A DNA stretch of 64,000 bases, from contig NZ_BRLB01000011.1 of the NCBI RefSeq assembly GCF_027923465.1, positions 62,001 through 126,000 on the forward strand, in the 5' to 3' direction. Source of the stretch: Vallitalea longa. GTDB taxonomy: Bacteria > Bacillota > Clostridia > Lachnospirales > Vallitaleaceae. The translations under genes were made by a program, and so were the position numbers. The notes below the pieces were generated by a model, which was not told where the DNA came from, ran no database searches, and saw nothing but the letters and a program-made list of their open reading frames with translations. How positions within the stretch are numbered: position 1 is the stretch's first letter; every line of letters begins with the position of its first letter. This document shows positions 25,696 to 37,000 of the stretch, one piece after another.

Positions 25696-27204
25696 ATGTT
25701 AAAAGTCCTGATAGCGGATGATGAATATTTCATAAGACAAAGATTAAAGAAAATAATTGACTGGGATGAACTTAGTCTAGAATTTATTGGTGAAGCTGAA
25801 AACGGTAAAGAAGTCATTAATAAAATAAAAAACAATCAAGTAGATATTCTACTTTTAGATATTAAGATGCCCATAAAATCTGGTATACAAGTAGCAGAAT
25901 ATATTATGGTCAATGACATAAAAACCAAAATTATTATTTTAACAGGATATAATGACTTTGATTATGCTCAAAAAGCAGTTAAGTACAAAGTAGAAGATTA
26001 TCTAGTAAAACCTATAAATAAAAAAACATTAAATGAAGCACTCAACACATGCAAAGAAACTATATTAAAGGTTAATGAAAAACAGCAGAAAATATATGAT
26101 TATAATAAATTTCAGAAACGTACTAATATATATAACACCATTTTAGATTTTAATAATGTGAAAAAACTATATAAAGAATATAAGGAATTCAATAATTATG
26201 AATATGTTCAATTCATAGGCATCTTCTTTCCAGGAAACCACGATATATATGTAGCCTCTTTTATTAATTATCTACTACGCAACATTAATAAATTTAATAA
26301 TGAAAATATATCTATTGAGTCATTTAAAGAAAATGAATCAGTTTCTATATTACAGTTGATAATAAAAAGCCAAGATGCAATTACACTTAATAACATAAAA
26401 TCAGTCATTTCCCATTTCATAACTGATACTAACGTAGTTTTTATTTCTATAGGAGACATTATACCTATCGGAAAGAACTGGACCAAGAATTATAAATTAG
26501 TATGGAATCAACTTTACCAAAGATATTTTATTAACGATAATATGATAATAAGCAATAAGCTTAAGCCTAATAATAAGTATAAATCTATTGCCATACGTAA
26601 GAAATTGTTATTATGCTTAAATTCTAAGAATAATAATGCCCTCAAAAAATTAATCAACGATATATTCACGAATATAAGCAAAAGCGGTTCAAAAGATTAC
26701 CTTATATTATCATTAACGGAGATATTTGTAACATTACAAATCAATTATCCTGATCAAGTTAATTCTAACAAGAGCATAAATAGTTTTGTTCAAGAATTAA
26801 TTGCAGAAGATTATTCTCTAGAACATTTGAAGGAAATCGTTTTTACCTATACTGATCAATGCTTGGAGTATGTTAATCATGAAAAACCTTCTAATACATC
26901 TATGGTCAGTAAGATAATTAAATATATTGAAGAAAATTATACTGATCCATCATTATCAGTATCAGAGATTTCCAATTATATTGACCTCACCCCTACTTAT
27001 ATCGGAAGTATATTCAAAAAAGTTACAGGTCAATCCATTCTGCAATATATAACAGAACTTAGAATGGACCATGCCAAGAAACTTTTAAGAACGGATAAAT
27101 ACAATATTACTGAAATTTCTCAGATGGTAGGATATTCTGATGTATTTTATTTCAGTAAAAAATTCAAGAAAATTCATGGTTGTTCACCTAAGAATTTCTC
27201 TTGA
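25696..27204 (+). CDS. Response regulator with AraC-type DNA-binding domain, YesN-like
   Basis: 502 residues. The receiver domain (1-120) has the acidic pair ADDE, the phospho-acceptor Asp55 (LLLDIKMP) and the conserved Lys (YLVKPINK). An unassigned middle region follows (130-395), and then two AraC helix-turn-helix motifs in the last 100 residues (SVSEISNYIDLTPTYIGSIF and NITEISQMVGYSDVFYFSKK). It is made with the kinase and most likely activates the binding protein/permease operon across the 514-base region. RBS GGGAGG. Confidence 0.94.
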   Translation: MLKVLIADDEYFIRQRLKKIIDWDELSLEFIGEAENGKEVINKIKNNQVDILLLDIKMPIKSGIQVAEYIMVNDIKTKIIILTGYNDFDYAQKAVKYKVEDYLVKPINKKTLNEALNTCKETILKVNEKQQKIYDYNKFQKRTNIYNTILDFNNVKKLYKEYKEFNNYEYVQFIGIFFPGNHDIYVASFINYLLRNINKFNNENISIESFKENESVSILQLIIKSQDAITLNNIKSVISHFITDTNVVFISIGDIIPIGKNWTKNYKLVWNQLYQRYFINDNMIISNKLKPNNKYKSIAIRKKLLLCLNSKNNNALKKLINDIFTNISKSGSKDYLILSLTEIFVTLQINYPDQVNSNKSINSFVQELIAEDYSLEHLKEIVFTYTDQCLEYVNHEKPSNTSMVSKIIKYIEENYTDPSLSVSEISNYIDLTPTYIGSIFKKVTGQSILQYITELRMDHAKKLLRTDKYNITEISQMVGYSDVFYFSKKFKKIHGCSPKNFS

Positions 27205-27236
27205 TACCTACAAGAAATGTCACGTTAGAAAATAAA

Positions 27237-27271
27237 AACGCCGTTGGAATGGGATTCTTCCCAACGGCGTT
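27237..27271. terminator. Bidirectional rho-independent terminator
   Basis: AACGCCGTTGG (27237-27247) pairs perfectly with CCAACGGCGTT (27261-27271). A-rich before and T-containing after, between convergent genes (response regulator and VOC protein). Confidence 0.9.
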
Positions 27272-27276
27272 TCACA

Positions 27277-27657
27277 TTAGTTCATCTTTTGATTGACTAC
27301 CCATATATGCCCGTATATATCCCTGAATACTGCATTTATGGCATTGCTCTCCGGGAATTCTGTAACTGGTGAAATAATGACACAACCAGAATCTTCAGCA
27401 ACCTTACACTGTTTATTTATATCATCAACAAAAAGATTTATCCACATTGAACTGGGAACGTCTTCGGATGGGGCTACCAAACCAAACTCATTATTCTCAT
27501 TTAGAACTCTGATTTCAGTATCGCCTACAACCATTATCATTTCATTAAGTGTTTTATCCAAATCTGTTTTTAATAATATCTCTGCACCGAATAGATCTTT
27601 GTAAAAATCAGCTGCTTCTCTTGCATCCTTTACCACCATATTAATTTCCAATTTCAT
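27277..27657 (-). CDS. VOC superfamily (glyoxalase/bleomycin resistance/dioxygenase fold) protein
   Basis: 126 residues with the paired beta-alpha-beta-beta-beta repeats of the fold. It begins MKLEINMVVKDAREAADFYK, continues with EMIMVVGDTEIRVLNEN and ends with FRDIYGHIWVVNQK. The usual metal ligands are partly replaced, for example Glu/Asn at the N-terminal repeat, and DIYGHIW retains the His near the end. It resembles the small PhnB-like VOC proteins. No substrate can be stated. Single gene between two unrelated genes; RBS GAAAGGTAGG. Confidence 0.8.
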   Translation of the reverse strand: MKLEINMVVKDAREAADFYKDLFGAEILLKTDLDKTLNEMIMVVGDTEIRVLNENNEFGLVAPSEDVPSSMWINLFVDDINKQCKVAEDSGCVIISPVTEFPESNAINAVFRDIYGHIWVVNQKMN

Positions 27658-27733
27658 AATTATTCCTACCTTTCTTTTCTTTGAGTTATCATATACTTAT
27701 CATTTGATATGATGATTGTTTCTCCCATAATAC

Positions 27734-28753
27734 TTATCTGTTAAGATATTTATCTGTACACTCAACTATATAATCAATATCTTCTTCTTTAACGTCGTTG
27801 TTGGTTACAAAACGCATGACTCCATTTTCTGGTCCATTAACTTTTATTCCATTATCATTATAGTAATCAACAAGATGCCTATAATCGATATCTTTAGTTA
27901 TTTCAAAAAAAACCATACTGATATGAGTATCTTCGAGAAAAACATTAACGTTATCAAGTTCATTAAGTTTTTCTCCTAATAATTTCGCATTATCATGGTC
28001 TACATGTAGACGTTTTGTCATTTCTCTCAACGCAACTAATCCTGCTGCTGCTAGTATTCCTGATTGACGTAATCCTCCACCCATTAATTTTCTGTTCTTT
28101 CTGGCTTTATCAATAAAATCTCTACTTCCAGCTACAATAGAACCTACAGGGGCACATAGTCCTTTTGATAAGCAGAACATAACGGAATCACAATGCTTAG
28201 CAATTTCTTTTGCTTCTGTTTTCAGTGTACAAGCTGCATTGAATAATCTTGCTCCGTCTAAATGTACTGGTATATTATTTTCTTGTGCAACAGCATATAT
28301 ATTTTTCAAAACATCTACTGGTATGACTCTACCATTAGAATGTGCATTTTCAACACATATAAGTCCTGTCTTAGGAAAATGAATGTCTTCTTCTCTGATT
28401 TTACTTTTTATTTCAGCTACATCAAGAATACCTCTATCACTTTTTAGAGTTCTAAGTTGAACACCTGCAATAACAGATGATGCTCCAACTTCATGTTGAA
28501 CAATATGGCAGTCATCTCCTAATATAACTTCATCTCCGCGATTACAATGTGTCAATAGAGATACTTGGTTTCCAAAAGTTCCGCTTGGTACGAAGATAGC
28601 GGCTTCTTTACCAACAAGTTCTGCTGCATATGATTCTAATTCATTAACTGTAGGATCGTCACCATAAACATCATCTCCCACAACAGCATTATACATTGCT
28701 TCTCTCATTTCCTTTGTAGGTTTAGTTACTGTATCACTTCTTAAATCAATCAT
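27734..28753 (-). CDS. ltaE: Low-specificity L-threonine aldolase
   Basis: 339 residues from the ATG at 28753 (GGGAGG upstream; the longer ORF to 28840 has no site). It is a PLP-dependent fold type I enzyme: MIDLRSDTVTKPTKEMREAM at the start, DDPTVNELE, FVPSGTFGNQVSLL, HLDGARLFNA, and the PLP lysine in MFCLSKGLCAP. It splits threonine or allo-threonine to glycine and acetaldehyde. Alone on its strand, with no sign of a linked pathway. Confidence 0.94.
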   Translation of the reverse strand: MIDLRSDTVTKPTKEMREAMYNAVVGDDVYGDDPTVNELESYAAELVGKEAAIFVPSGTFGNQVSLLTHCNRGDEVILGDDCHIVQHEVGASSVIAGVQLRTLKSDRGILDVAEIKSKIREEDIHFPKTGLICVENAHSNGRVIPVDVLKNIYAVAQENNIPVHLDGARLFNAACTLKTEAKEIAKHCDSVMFCLSKGLCAPVGSIVAGSRDFIDKARKNRKLMGGGLRQSGILAAAGLVALREMTKRLHVDHDNAKLLGEKLNELDNVNVFLEDTHISMVFFEITKDIDYRHLVDYYNDNGIKVNGPENGVMRFVTNNDVKEEDIDYIVECTDKYLNR

Positions 28754-28940
28754 ACTCTTGTCCTCCCTTGTCATATTAAAATATATTATAACATCATTTC
28801 TTACTATCTGACATATGAATCTATTATTAAATATTTCCAAACATAGTTTTAGTTAATTTAATAAAAACATTAACTTCATGAGCCTATATATATTAATTTA
28901 TAACTGTTAACAAGATACATAATTACCTTATTATAGTACT

Positions 28941-28980
28941 AAAAATCCGCCCCAGCTTATTTAGCTAGATTGGATTTTTA
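28941..28980 (-). terminator. Probable terminator of the GH98 gene
   Basis: AAAAATCC (28941-28948) pairs with GGATTTTT (28972-28979), with an inner AGCT/AGCT pair. It sits about 65 bases beyond the stop codon of the gene at 29045. Confidence 0.6.
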
Positions 28981-29044
28981 TTGTTGTATCCCTATTTGTT
29001 TTTTTAACTATAGTTATATAACTATTTCAACGATGTGACTAATT

Positions 29045-31696
29045 CTAATTATATACTTCTATTTCATATATTGATGGGTCCCTACCCCAACCATAAGAAT
29101 CTTTTTTGGATGATGTAAAATATAATCTCAATTTATTTGACTCTATAGGGTCAAATATGTTGACACAATAGTGTCCTATAGTTGCATCTTCAACTATATC
29201 CACCCACTCATCACCATCTAGATATTGCAACTTATAACCTGTAACCCTGTCCAGATATTCCTTTAATATAACTTTATTAAATTCAGTTGGCTCACCGAAA
29301 TCAATTTCAAGCCATTCACCAGGTCCTGTGCCACCTGCTGCATTCCATCTGGACATAAGATCATTATCTGTTACATTATTAGGATCATAGAAATAGTCAT
29401 TGTTATGCATACTTGAACAAGCAACTGTTTTACCTGTTGCAAGATTTTCACCTGATTCACTTACAGGTAACTCATCACTCTCACTATATAATTCGAATTC
29501 ATATATTGATGGTTCACTTCCCCATCCATTAGAATCTTTCTTGGTATCAGTCATATATAACCTTACTTTGTTGGAAGTTATGGAATCGAAATCAAGGGTA
29601 TGTATGGAATCAGAAACATCTACTTCAACATTGATGTTATTCCACTGAGAACCATCCCAGTATTGAAGATCATAGCCTTTCATTCTATCCAAGAATTCTC
29701 TTATGACTACTTTATTGAAAGTCACTTCCTCATCAAATTCAAGTTTTATCCAAGAACCTACCCTATCGCCAGGATCTGCATTCCATCTAGTATCTGATAA
29801 ACCATCAACAGCATATTCATCCATATTACTTCCATTTTCATAACTAGATGTACTTACATGAGCGAAAGGAGCAATATTCTTACTTGTATAATCTGGACTA
29901 TTACCAGTTGCATCTATAGTCATATCAACAGGTCCATTATGATTAACTGTTATAGTATACTCTTGTAACTCTTCCTCCCAATCTGTAATATACTCAAATC
30001 CATTATCTCCTACAATATCTGAAATAACAGGTTCTCCATCAGTAGCACCTTTTATTATTATGATACTCTCACGCAACTCATCATCTGTAGGATTAGCGAT
30101 ATATTGATTACGTACATACTCTTTGATATCATTCTTGAATTCATAATTAGAATTATTCCATACGTCCGTTTCAGCATCAATACGGTAATTGCTCAAATGT
30201 ATATCAAGAGAATCTTCACTCTCTTCAACAATACCGAAAGTATGAGGGGCTATTTGTCCACCTAGACTTGTACATGTATTTATTTTAAGAGGGAATTCAA
30301 ATGTAGTAGCTATATCTTCATTTTCATGTGGGTTAGCAATAAACCAGTTGTTGTCATTATTCACGAACCATGAATCACCTGTTCCGATTGATGGATAGAT
30401 TGAATTCATGAGATTGACTTTCTCATATACAGAAGGAAAATGTCCATCATACTTATCTGAATGTAGAATAGTGGTAAAGTCATCAAACTCTTCTTCTCCT
30501 GATAGAACCGGTAATATGGGTATTCCGAAATATCTTCCATTGGATGGCATCCACTCATGTTCAGTATTATCAGCACCATATAATTTCTTGAAGAATTCAT
30601 CATCCTCTAATGAACCTGGCTTCTGTTCATTAGGATGGAATGCAACCTTAACCTTATCATATACTTCTTGTTTACTTGGAATAATAGAGTTATTGATCAT
30701 TTTCCTTATCAATGGTAGAACAACATTATTGAATGCTGGTGTCAACTGATCAGATTCCATAGATGTAAATCCATGATATGGACATTCTAACGAAAAAACA
30801 TTTGCCCCGAATGCCATATCCTGTAACCAATCCACTCCATATTGGGCATCTGGAAAAGTAAATACTTTCTTCCATTCATCTTTCCTGAATATATCTGTCC
30901 ATATTACTGATTCAGGTTCTTCATACAACCTAGAATATCCTGCTTCAGCCCATAACCAATCCTCTGAATTACTACCCCAATTACCTGCTAAATCTGATAA
31001 CCAGAATCCCATTGCTGCCGCTGGTGTAACAAACCGTTTACTTTTACCGTTGTGCTTATCCATAATAATAATATGTTCACTGTTATCCTTGAACTTGTTG
31101 AAAAGGTCATTATCAGCTCCAACTTTCAGAAAAACATGTGTCGTGAAAGTGGCCATATCCTGCCATATGAAGTAGCCACCCTTCTCTGCTACTGTATCAA
31201 TTGTATCTTTCATTGACTGTATTGTGCTAGCATCTGGAGTAACTACACCTAGATTGGCTACACTAAGTTCAGCGAAACATAGTCCAATAAGTACCGAATA
31301 GTCATCAAACAACTGTGAATAATAGGACTTCGGTATATTACTATGAGTATTGAAAGCTTCATTTTGAATGATTACAGGAATGTTTAATTCTTGCGCTTTG
31401 TCCAACATACTTTCAATCCAATTCCTATTGACTTCAGTATAATCATAAGGAGATTCAGGTAGGATCATGATAGCAAAATAGTCTTTTACATCATCAGGCA
31501 GTACATTCCAGAACGCTTCAATATTATCAGGTCCTTGTTCTCCATAATATAGGTTATAGAAAAATAATGGGTTATCTTCCGATATAGGTCTTCTAAGAGG
31601 TGATTCGGCTCTTGCATCAAGATCAAAATTGCACATAGAAGTCATAGAACATAATAAAAATACTAACATAATAGATAAACTTATAATACGTTTCAT
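29045..31696 (-). CDS. Secreted GH98-family enzyme with two F5/8 type C domains
   Basis: 883 residues. Signal peptide 1-30. The mature part opens with LRRPISEDNPLFFYNLYYG and VLPDDVKDYFAIMIL, which is how I know the GH98 catalytic domain starts (about 35-335); a second GH98-type beta domain follows to about 600. Two discoidin-like F5/8 type C (CBM32-like) modules are at about 607-735 and 750-883, each with a DGLSDTRWNA- or DNDLMSRWNA-type calcium/sugar site. Known GH98 members are endo-beta-1,4-galactosidases that release blood-group A/B oligosaccharides, or xylanases; which one this is cannot be told. No sortase motif, so the enzyme is free or held by sugar binding. Single gene. Confidence 0.78.
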   Translation of the reverse strand: MKRIISLSIMLVFLLCSMTSMCNFDLDARAESPLRRPISEDNPLFFYNLYYGEQGPDNIEAFWNVLPDDVKDYFAIMILPESPYDYTEVNRNWIESMLDKAQELNIPVIIQNEAFNTHSNIPKSYYSQLFDDYSVLIGLCFAELSVANLGVVTPDASTIQSMKDTIDTVAEKGGYFIWQDMATFTTHVFLKVGADNDLFNKFKDNSEHIIIMDKHNGKSKRFVTPAAAMGFWLSDLAGNWGSNSEDWLWAEAGYSRLYEEPESVIWTDIFRKDEWKKVFTFPDAQYGVDWLQDMAFGANVFSLECPYHGFTSMESDQLTPAFNNVVLPLIRKMINNSIIPSKQEVYDKVKVAFHPNEQKPGSLEDDEFFKKLYGADNTEHEWMPSNGRYFGIPILPVLSGEEEFDDFTTILHSDKYDGHFPSVYEKVNLMNSIYPSIGTGDSWFVNNDNNWFIANPHENEDIATTFEFPLKINTCTSLGGQIAPHTFGIVEESEDSLDIHLSNYRIDAETDVWNNSNYEFKNDIKEYVRNQYIANPTDDELRESIIIIKGATDGEPVISDIVGDNGFEYITDWEEELQEYTITVNHNGPVDMTIDATGNSPDYTSKNIAPFAHVSTSSYENGSNMDEYAVDGLSDTRWNADPGDRVGSWIKLEFDEEVTFNKVVIREFLDRMKGYDLQYWDGSQWNNINVEVDVSDSIHTLDFDSITSNKVRLYMTDTKKDSNGWGSEPSIYEFELYSESDELPVSESGENLATGKTVACSSMHNNDYFYDPNNVTDNDLMSRWNAAGGTGPGEWLEIDFGEPTEFNKVILKEYLDRVTGYKLQYLDGDEWVDIVEDATIGHYCVNIFDPIESNKLRLYFTSSKKDSYGWGRDPSIYEIEVYN

Positions 31697-31933
31697 GAAT
31701 TTCCTCCATATTTTATATTTTTTCTTGCTTATGTAGTAATCGTATAAGGCCTATAAACTAGAATTGACATATAGTTACACAGTATTATAGCTCATATATT
31801 ATCACCTCTATCTTCAAATATTTATTCCTAATTCAATTATATTGAAATATAGATAGTGAACATATGAGCTTTTTTTTACATTTCTTATCTTTTATTTACT
31901 GAATTAAAAAGCTTGCCTTTTAAGTTGAGTCAA

Positions 31934-32983
31934 TTAATAATAAAACGCATACTTTTCCATAGCATCCATTAACGCCTTAACATTTTTCAAAGGAATTCCC
32001 GGATAAAGTCCATAAATCATCATGAGACCGCCTTCTTTACTCCCTATTTTTTCTACTTCTTCTCTAATAAGTGCATCAACTTGTTCAGGAGTACCATTAG
32101 GAGTAACAAATTGTCTATCAATATCAAGCTCTATACACACTTTTCCAGCAAACCTATCAACTATCCAATCGACACCATTAACATTATCCTGCATGTTAAT
32201 TACTTCGACACCACCATCAATAACATCATCAATAAGATTATGTAAATCTCCATCAGAGTGCATATGAACAATAACCCCTTTTTCTCGAGCAGGTTTCATT
32301 AATCTCTCATAACTTGGTTTAATATATTTCTTGAAATATTCAGGTGATATCATAGGTCCTTTCTGCATTCCTAAATCCTCTGCATAACCCATTACATCAA
32401 CACCTATTTCAAGGTATTTATTAACTATATGACTGTTAAACTCTTCAATCATATCAATTAATTTCACAAGGTTCGGATGATTATCAACCATATCAAAAAT
32501 AAGATTTTGATAACCTCTGATATCACACAATTGAAGGAAAGTATGCCCATGACGTAGTCCTCCAAAAACCAAGTCTCCATTTTCCTTAGTTTTCCTTATA
32601 TCATCAGCTACTTTATCCCAATCAATTCTACCGATACCCATACATTTTGTAGGATCTGGTGCTTTATAATTTGTAAAAGCTCCCCAGTCAGCTAATGGAT
32701 GCTTAGTTACAGTACCTGTGATTCCGTCCATGGATGTTTCCCATAAACACCCCCAATCATCTACAAATGGTTGATCTTTACGTGCACAATTAGCAAATAC
32801 AGGTTTATAGACTCCTTCTGGTCTCTTAAAATCAGGAAACAGGAATTTATGTGTCTCCATCAATTCAAATAATTCTTCTTGGGAATAATACTGCCAACAT
32901 GAATCATTAATGTGAAATTGCATAGGAATATACTCAGGTCTCTCAAATCTTACCGCTTTTTGATAATTTATTTTATTAATCAT
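31934..32983 (-). CDS. Uroporphyrinogen decarboxylase (UroD)-family protein, methyltransferase-like
   Basis: 349 residues of the UroD/MtaA/CmuA superfamily. It has the TIM-barrel hallmarks YAEDLGMQKGPMISPEYF, VHMHSDGDLHNLIDDVIDGG and VEVINMQDN. Heme biosynthesis genes are absent around it, and members of this group in sugar loci of anaerobes are not true HemE. They may be corrinoid or zinc-dependent methyltransferases (the HxD and later residues could bind zinc). It diverges from an AraC regulator gene 116 bases away, so that regulator probably controls it. RBS AGGAGGT. Confidence 0.85.
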   Translation of the reverse strand: MINKINYQKAVRFERPEYIPMQFHINDSCWQYYSQEELFELMETHKFLFPDFKRPEGVYKPVFANCARKDQPFVDDWGCLWETSMDGITGTVTKHPLADWGAFTNYKAPDPTKCMGIGRIDWDKVADDIRKTKENGDLVFGGLRHGHTFLQLCDIRGYQNLIFDMVDNHPNLVKLIDMIEEFNSHIVNKYLEIGVDVMGYAEDLGMQKGPMISPEYFKKYIKPSYERLMKPAREKGVIVHMHSDGDLHNLIDDVIDGGVEVINMQDNVNGVDWIVDRFAGKVCIELDIDRQFVTPNGTPEQVDALIREEVEKIGSKEGGLMMIYGLYPGIPLKNVKALMDAMEKYAFYY

Positions 32984-33054
32984 AATAATTACCTCCTGCT
33001 TTTTGATACATTATATCAAAATCATCTATAACTTTCTTTCAAAATAGTAACGTG

Positions 33055-33061
33055 CTATAAT
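33055..33061 (+). promoter_or_regulatory. Extended -10 promoter of the AraC regulator gene
   Basis: TGCTATAAT ends at 33061, about 40 bases before the start codon. The -35 region is weak, as expected for an extended -10. Confidence 0.45.
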
Positions 33062-33099
33062 ATCATACAAATATATAAAATATATAGGAGAGATTGTTC

Positions 33100-33969
33100 G
33101 TGAATAAAAAAAATAGTGTCAATGAACGTTGTATTGTGGATTTTTCAATTATAGATAAAGATTTTTCTTTTACATTAGGTAAAGTAAACTATATAAAAGC
33201 AAGACAGCCTCTTAATTCACATATTCATGAAAACAAAATAGAAATAGTATATATTGTAAAGGGTGAACAGATATATAATGTAAAAGATAAAGATTATATG
33301 GTAAGAAGCGGTGAATGTTTTATCGTTTATGATAATGAGCTTCATAGTACAGGGTCTAATCCAGAAGATAAAGCTGATTTCTATTATTTCATTATAGACC
33401 TCTATAAACATAAAAATAATTTTATCGGGTATGGAGATATTGAAGGAGATAATATTGTCAATTTAATCAATATAGATAAAAAAAGAGTCTTCAAAGGTTC
33501 AACAAAAATAGCTGACATACTTGATAAATTGATACAAATTCCATTTATGAATGTTCAATATAAAAAAACAATCATCAGAAACCTAGTCTCAGAATTATTA
33601 CTTAATATAATAGAGTGTAAAAATACTCATGATACTGGTTATTATAATAATACTATGCAAAACATAACAGACTACATAGAAGAAAATATCTATAGTAACA
33701 TCAGTATTTCTGAACTAGTAGCCATTTGTGGATTATCTGAAACACGATTCAAAACTAAATTTAAAAAACAATTCGGTATGCCTCCTCATGAATATATTTT
33801 GAGAAAAAAAATCAGCACTTCCAAGATTCTATTAAATTCAACTGATATGACAATAACAGATGTTGCATTCACCTTATCATTTTCTTCTAGTCAGTATTTT
33901 GCAACTGTTTTCAAAAGATTTACAAGTATCAGTCCAAAAGATTATAAAAAATTATCTACTAGAAAATAA
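33100..33969 (+). CDS. AraC-family transcriptional regulator with cupin sensor domain
   Basis: 289 residues from GTG 33100, nine bases after TAGGAG; the in-frame TTG at 33094 is too close to that site. Residues 1-140 are a cupin (HIHENKIEIVYIVKGEQ, SGECFIVYDNELH), and residues 190-289 hold two AraC helix-turn-helix motifs (SISELVAICGLSETRFKTKF and TITDVAFTLSFSSSQYFATV). The cupin probably binds a small sugar-like effector. It sits head-to-head with the UroD-family gene and may control that gene and the GH98 gene behind it. Confidence 0.92.
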   Translation: MNKKNSVNERCIVDFSIIDKDFSFTLGKVNYIKARQPLNSHIHENKIEIVYIVKGEQIYNVKDKDYMVRSGECFIVYDNELHSTGSNPEDKADFYYFIIDLYKHKNNFIGYGDIEGDNIVNLINIDKKRVFKGSTKIADILDKLIQIPFMNVQYKKTIIRNLVSELLLNIIECKNTHDTGYYNNTMQNITDYIEENIYSNISISELVAICGLSETRFKTKFKKQFGMPPHEYILRKKISTSKILLNSTDMTITDVAFTLSFSSSQYFATVFKRFTSISPKDYKKLSTRK

Positions 33970-33988
33970 AAGTAGTCCTAAAAAATAG

Positions 33989-34018
33989 AATGGGCTGTAG
34001 GATAACCCACAACCCATT
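33989..34018. terminator. Bidirectional terminator-like hairpin between convergent genes
   Basis: AATGGG...CCCATT outer stem with an inner TGT/ACA and GG/CC pair, symmetric single mismatches between. It lies between the AraC gene and the end of the GH101-like gene. The T-run is weak. Confidence 0.55.
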
Positions 34019-34030
34019 CATCATTAATAT

Positions 34031-37000
34031 TTATTTATCATATTGTATTCCACCTACATCATAAATACAAAATTCCTCTATCTTAGGTTCAGCCGACGCT
34101 GAATCAATATATAGTCTCACCTTATTTCCTTGAGCCTTATCAAAATCTATCTCTATTGAACTTCCTATTGTTGTACCTGAGTAAGCATCAAGCCATGTAG
34201 AACCATTATAATATTGTAAACGGAATCCATCTATTGCATTATCCCTCTCATTAATGACCGCTCTGTCAAATGACATTAATCTACCGAGATCAACTTCTAA
34301 CCATGCCCCAGAAGTCTCTCCATCAGCAGACCAGAATGATTCAGTTGTTCCGTCTATAGCACAGGCTGGTATTGTTTGATAAGTATAGCTAAAATTATCA
34401 ACACTACTGAAAAGATAATCATGTTTTGATGATGCATTAACACTTTTACCTATCACTAGGTTTTGATCACTGAATGTACCAAAATGTGTAATACTAGGAT
34501 TAGATTCCGCTGTATCTATATATAATCTTATTTTTTTTGTACTTACTGTTTGGAACGACTTATTTACATATGCACCTATAACTTGGTCACTATAAATATC
34601 AATCCACTCATTACCATTCCAATATTGAATACGATAAGATGTTATATTGCTGCCATTCTCTTTAATCTGTACTCTATTTACCTGAGTCTCATGCGAAAAT
34701 TCTACTTCTAACCACTGCTCATTAACTCCATCAGCAGTCCAATAAGTTGAATCATCTCCATCAACAGCTTTATCAGATATATCAGAACCATCATTAGTAG
34801 ATGACTCAGTATTTTGATATAACGAAGAATCAATTGGACCAACATCTGGCTGACCATCACCTCCATTAAGAATCATGTATGGAGTATGACTCTCTGCATA
34901 TATATCAACCTTACCATTTATTACCGGTACCCTCTTGATATATGATCTTCCGCTTTCTGTAAGCTCATATAAGTCAACAAACGAGTAATCACTCCAACTA
35001 GCTGGTAATGTCCATTCACGTGATTTGGCACCATCATAGAAGATGAATATTTTTTCTGAACCATCAGGTGAAGGAATAAATCTATCGTAACCATCAGCTA
35101 TAACAACATCTCCATGAGTAAGATTATATTCGTTTTCTCCCTTATCCCATCTTGATATTACATCATCCGTAAAAGTCAATTTATACTCACTATCATTATC
35201 AGTCCAGCTTAATGCATTATAGTTCCTCATATATGCTGCTGGTAGAGCATAGATGAATGTGTCTTGTACTATATCATCTTTAAGATCTATATTCATATTT
35301 CCCCATCTTTCGTTGGATGATAGTACACCCCAAGTCTCTTTGTAACCTGCACCTGGATAATGATTGGAGTCTTCATAATATTTAGCATATATGGTTTGTC
35401 CCTCATTAATGAAATTATCTACTTTGGAATCTCCCCATCTACTCTTAAATACAAATATACCGTTTCTACGATGCAAAGGTTGATAATATTCTGTAGCCAT
35501 ATAGACTCCCCTTTGTCTGAAACCATCTGCTTGCATCTTCATTGCGAATCTTTCTTCTGCATCATAATAACCATCATAAGGACTATTTTTCACAAGCATT
35601 ACATCTTGATATATTATCAATGGCTCCCAATATTTGTCTAGAAATTGATTCCTTCTAGCATCCATAGTACCTTTTTTATAGTCTTTAAAATGTGATATTG
35701 CATAAGCTGTTGGTAATGAACCATACTGCCATGATTTAATTCTATTACCGAATTTATTCTTAGCTAGGATATCATCATCATAAGCAGCTGAATCTTCATA
35801 CATATCATCTGCATTTACATGGAAAGATAATTCACCATTATACTCTTTAACTTTTGGATAATATTCTACAGCTGTATCTTTACCGCCTAATCCAGGATTG
35901 AATACTTGATTCCAATCAGGATAATCATCATCATGTCCATGTCCATTCCATCCAACATATGCTAATAATTGATTAGAGCCTTCTGTTTGGTAATAGATTT
36001 GTTTCATAAAAGCCAAAGCTTGTGGATAAGTGGTTTTTATCTGGGAAGCTCCTAATGAACCATTTTCATCTTGAAACGCACCATGAACCTGATGCCAATT
36101 ACCTCCATTTTGGAAAAAGTTCTTTAATTCTATTGGCAACTGAGGTAACTGTTCACGTACCCATATAGCTCCATCTTCCCAATTCACATAAGAATTTTTG
36201 TTAGTATCATTACCGATATAGGTTTTACTTTCGAACATTAGATCTGGTTTAATACCTTTAACCCTATAATGATACTGATTGTCATAGATAGCTAAACATC
36301 TTTTACCATCTGCTCCAGTTTTACCAACAAAGACAAAGGGATAATCGTAAACATTGTTATAGACAGCTCCAACAGCATTATCATTCCATATTATTGGCCA
36401 ATCAGTATATTCATAAGTGCCTTGAAAACCTGAAACGTTGTTGGCGATATCTCTTATAGTATGACCACTACCTTCTAAAAAGGTATATATGCCATAAGCT
36501 CCCGATTGTTCTTCTACAGTTCTCATAATAGCTGTTGTAATTTTAATCGTCTCTACATTTGGTTCTCCATTACCACTTATACTAGTAATCTTTCTAACCA
36601 ATGCATTATCTTCTAGAGTGAAAGTATAATGTATAGACACGTCAAATCCCGGTACATATACATCATAATCTGCAGAATCCTCATCTGTTTGAAGAGATGT
36701 TACATTAATGTCATATGAAGTACCATTGATATTAATCTGAGGATGCTCCTGTGCATCTGCACCAAAAAGCATTGCTTGTGAATTATTGATTCTATACTCC
36801 AATGGCTGTGGAAAGAATTTATCCAATTTCACGGTTATCAAATCATTTGTGATATCGGTTGTAGCCATAGCATCATTGGTCTGTAGAATATCATCAAATA
36901 AGTTATCAGTTTCTGACCAGCCAACAAATCCTACCTTACCACTGACAGCTGGTTCACTATTATTTAACTCACCTTCATAGACTACTGTTTTATTGCATGT

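Noticed and set aside
31934-32983. True uroporphyrinogen decarboxylase (hemE)
   Set aside because: No other heme genes nearby, and the sequence is of the divergent methyltransferase-like group; kept as family member only.
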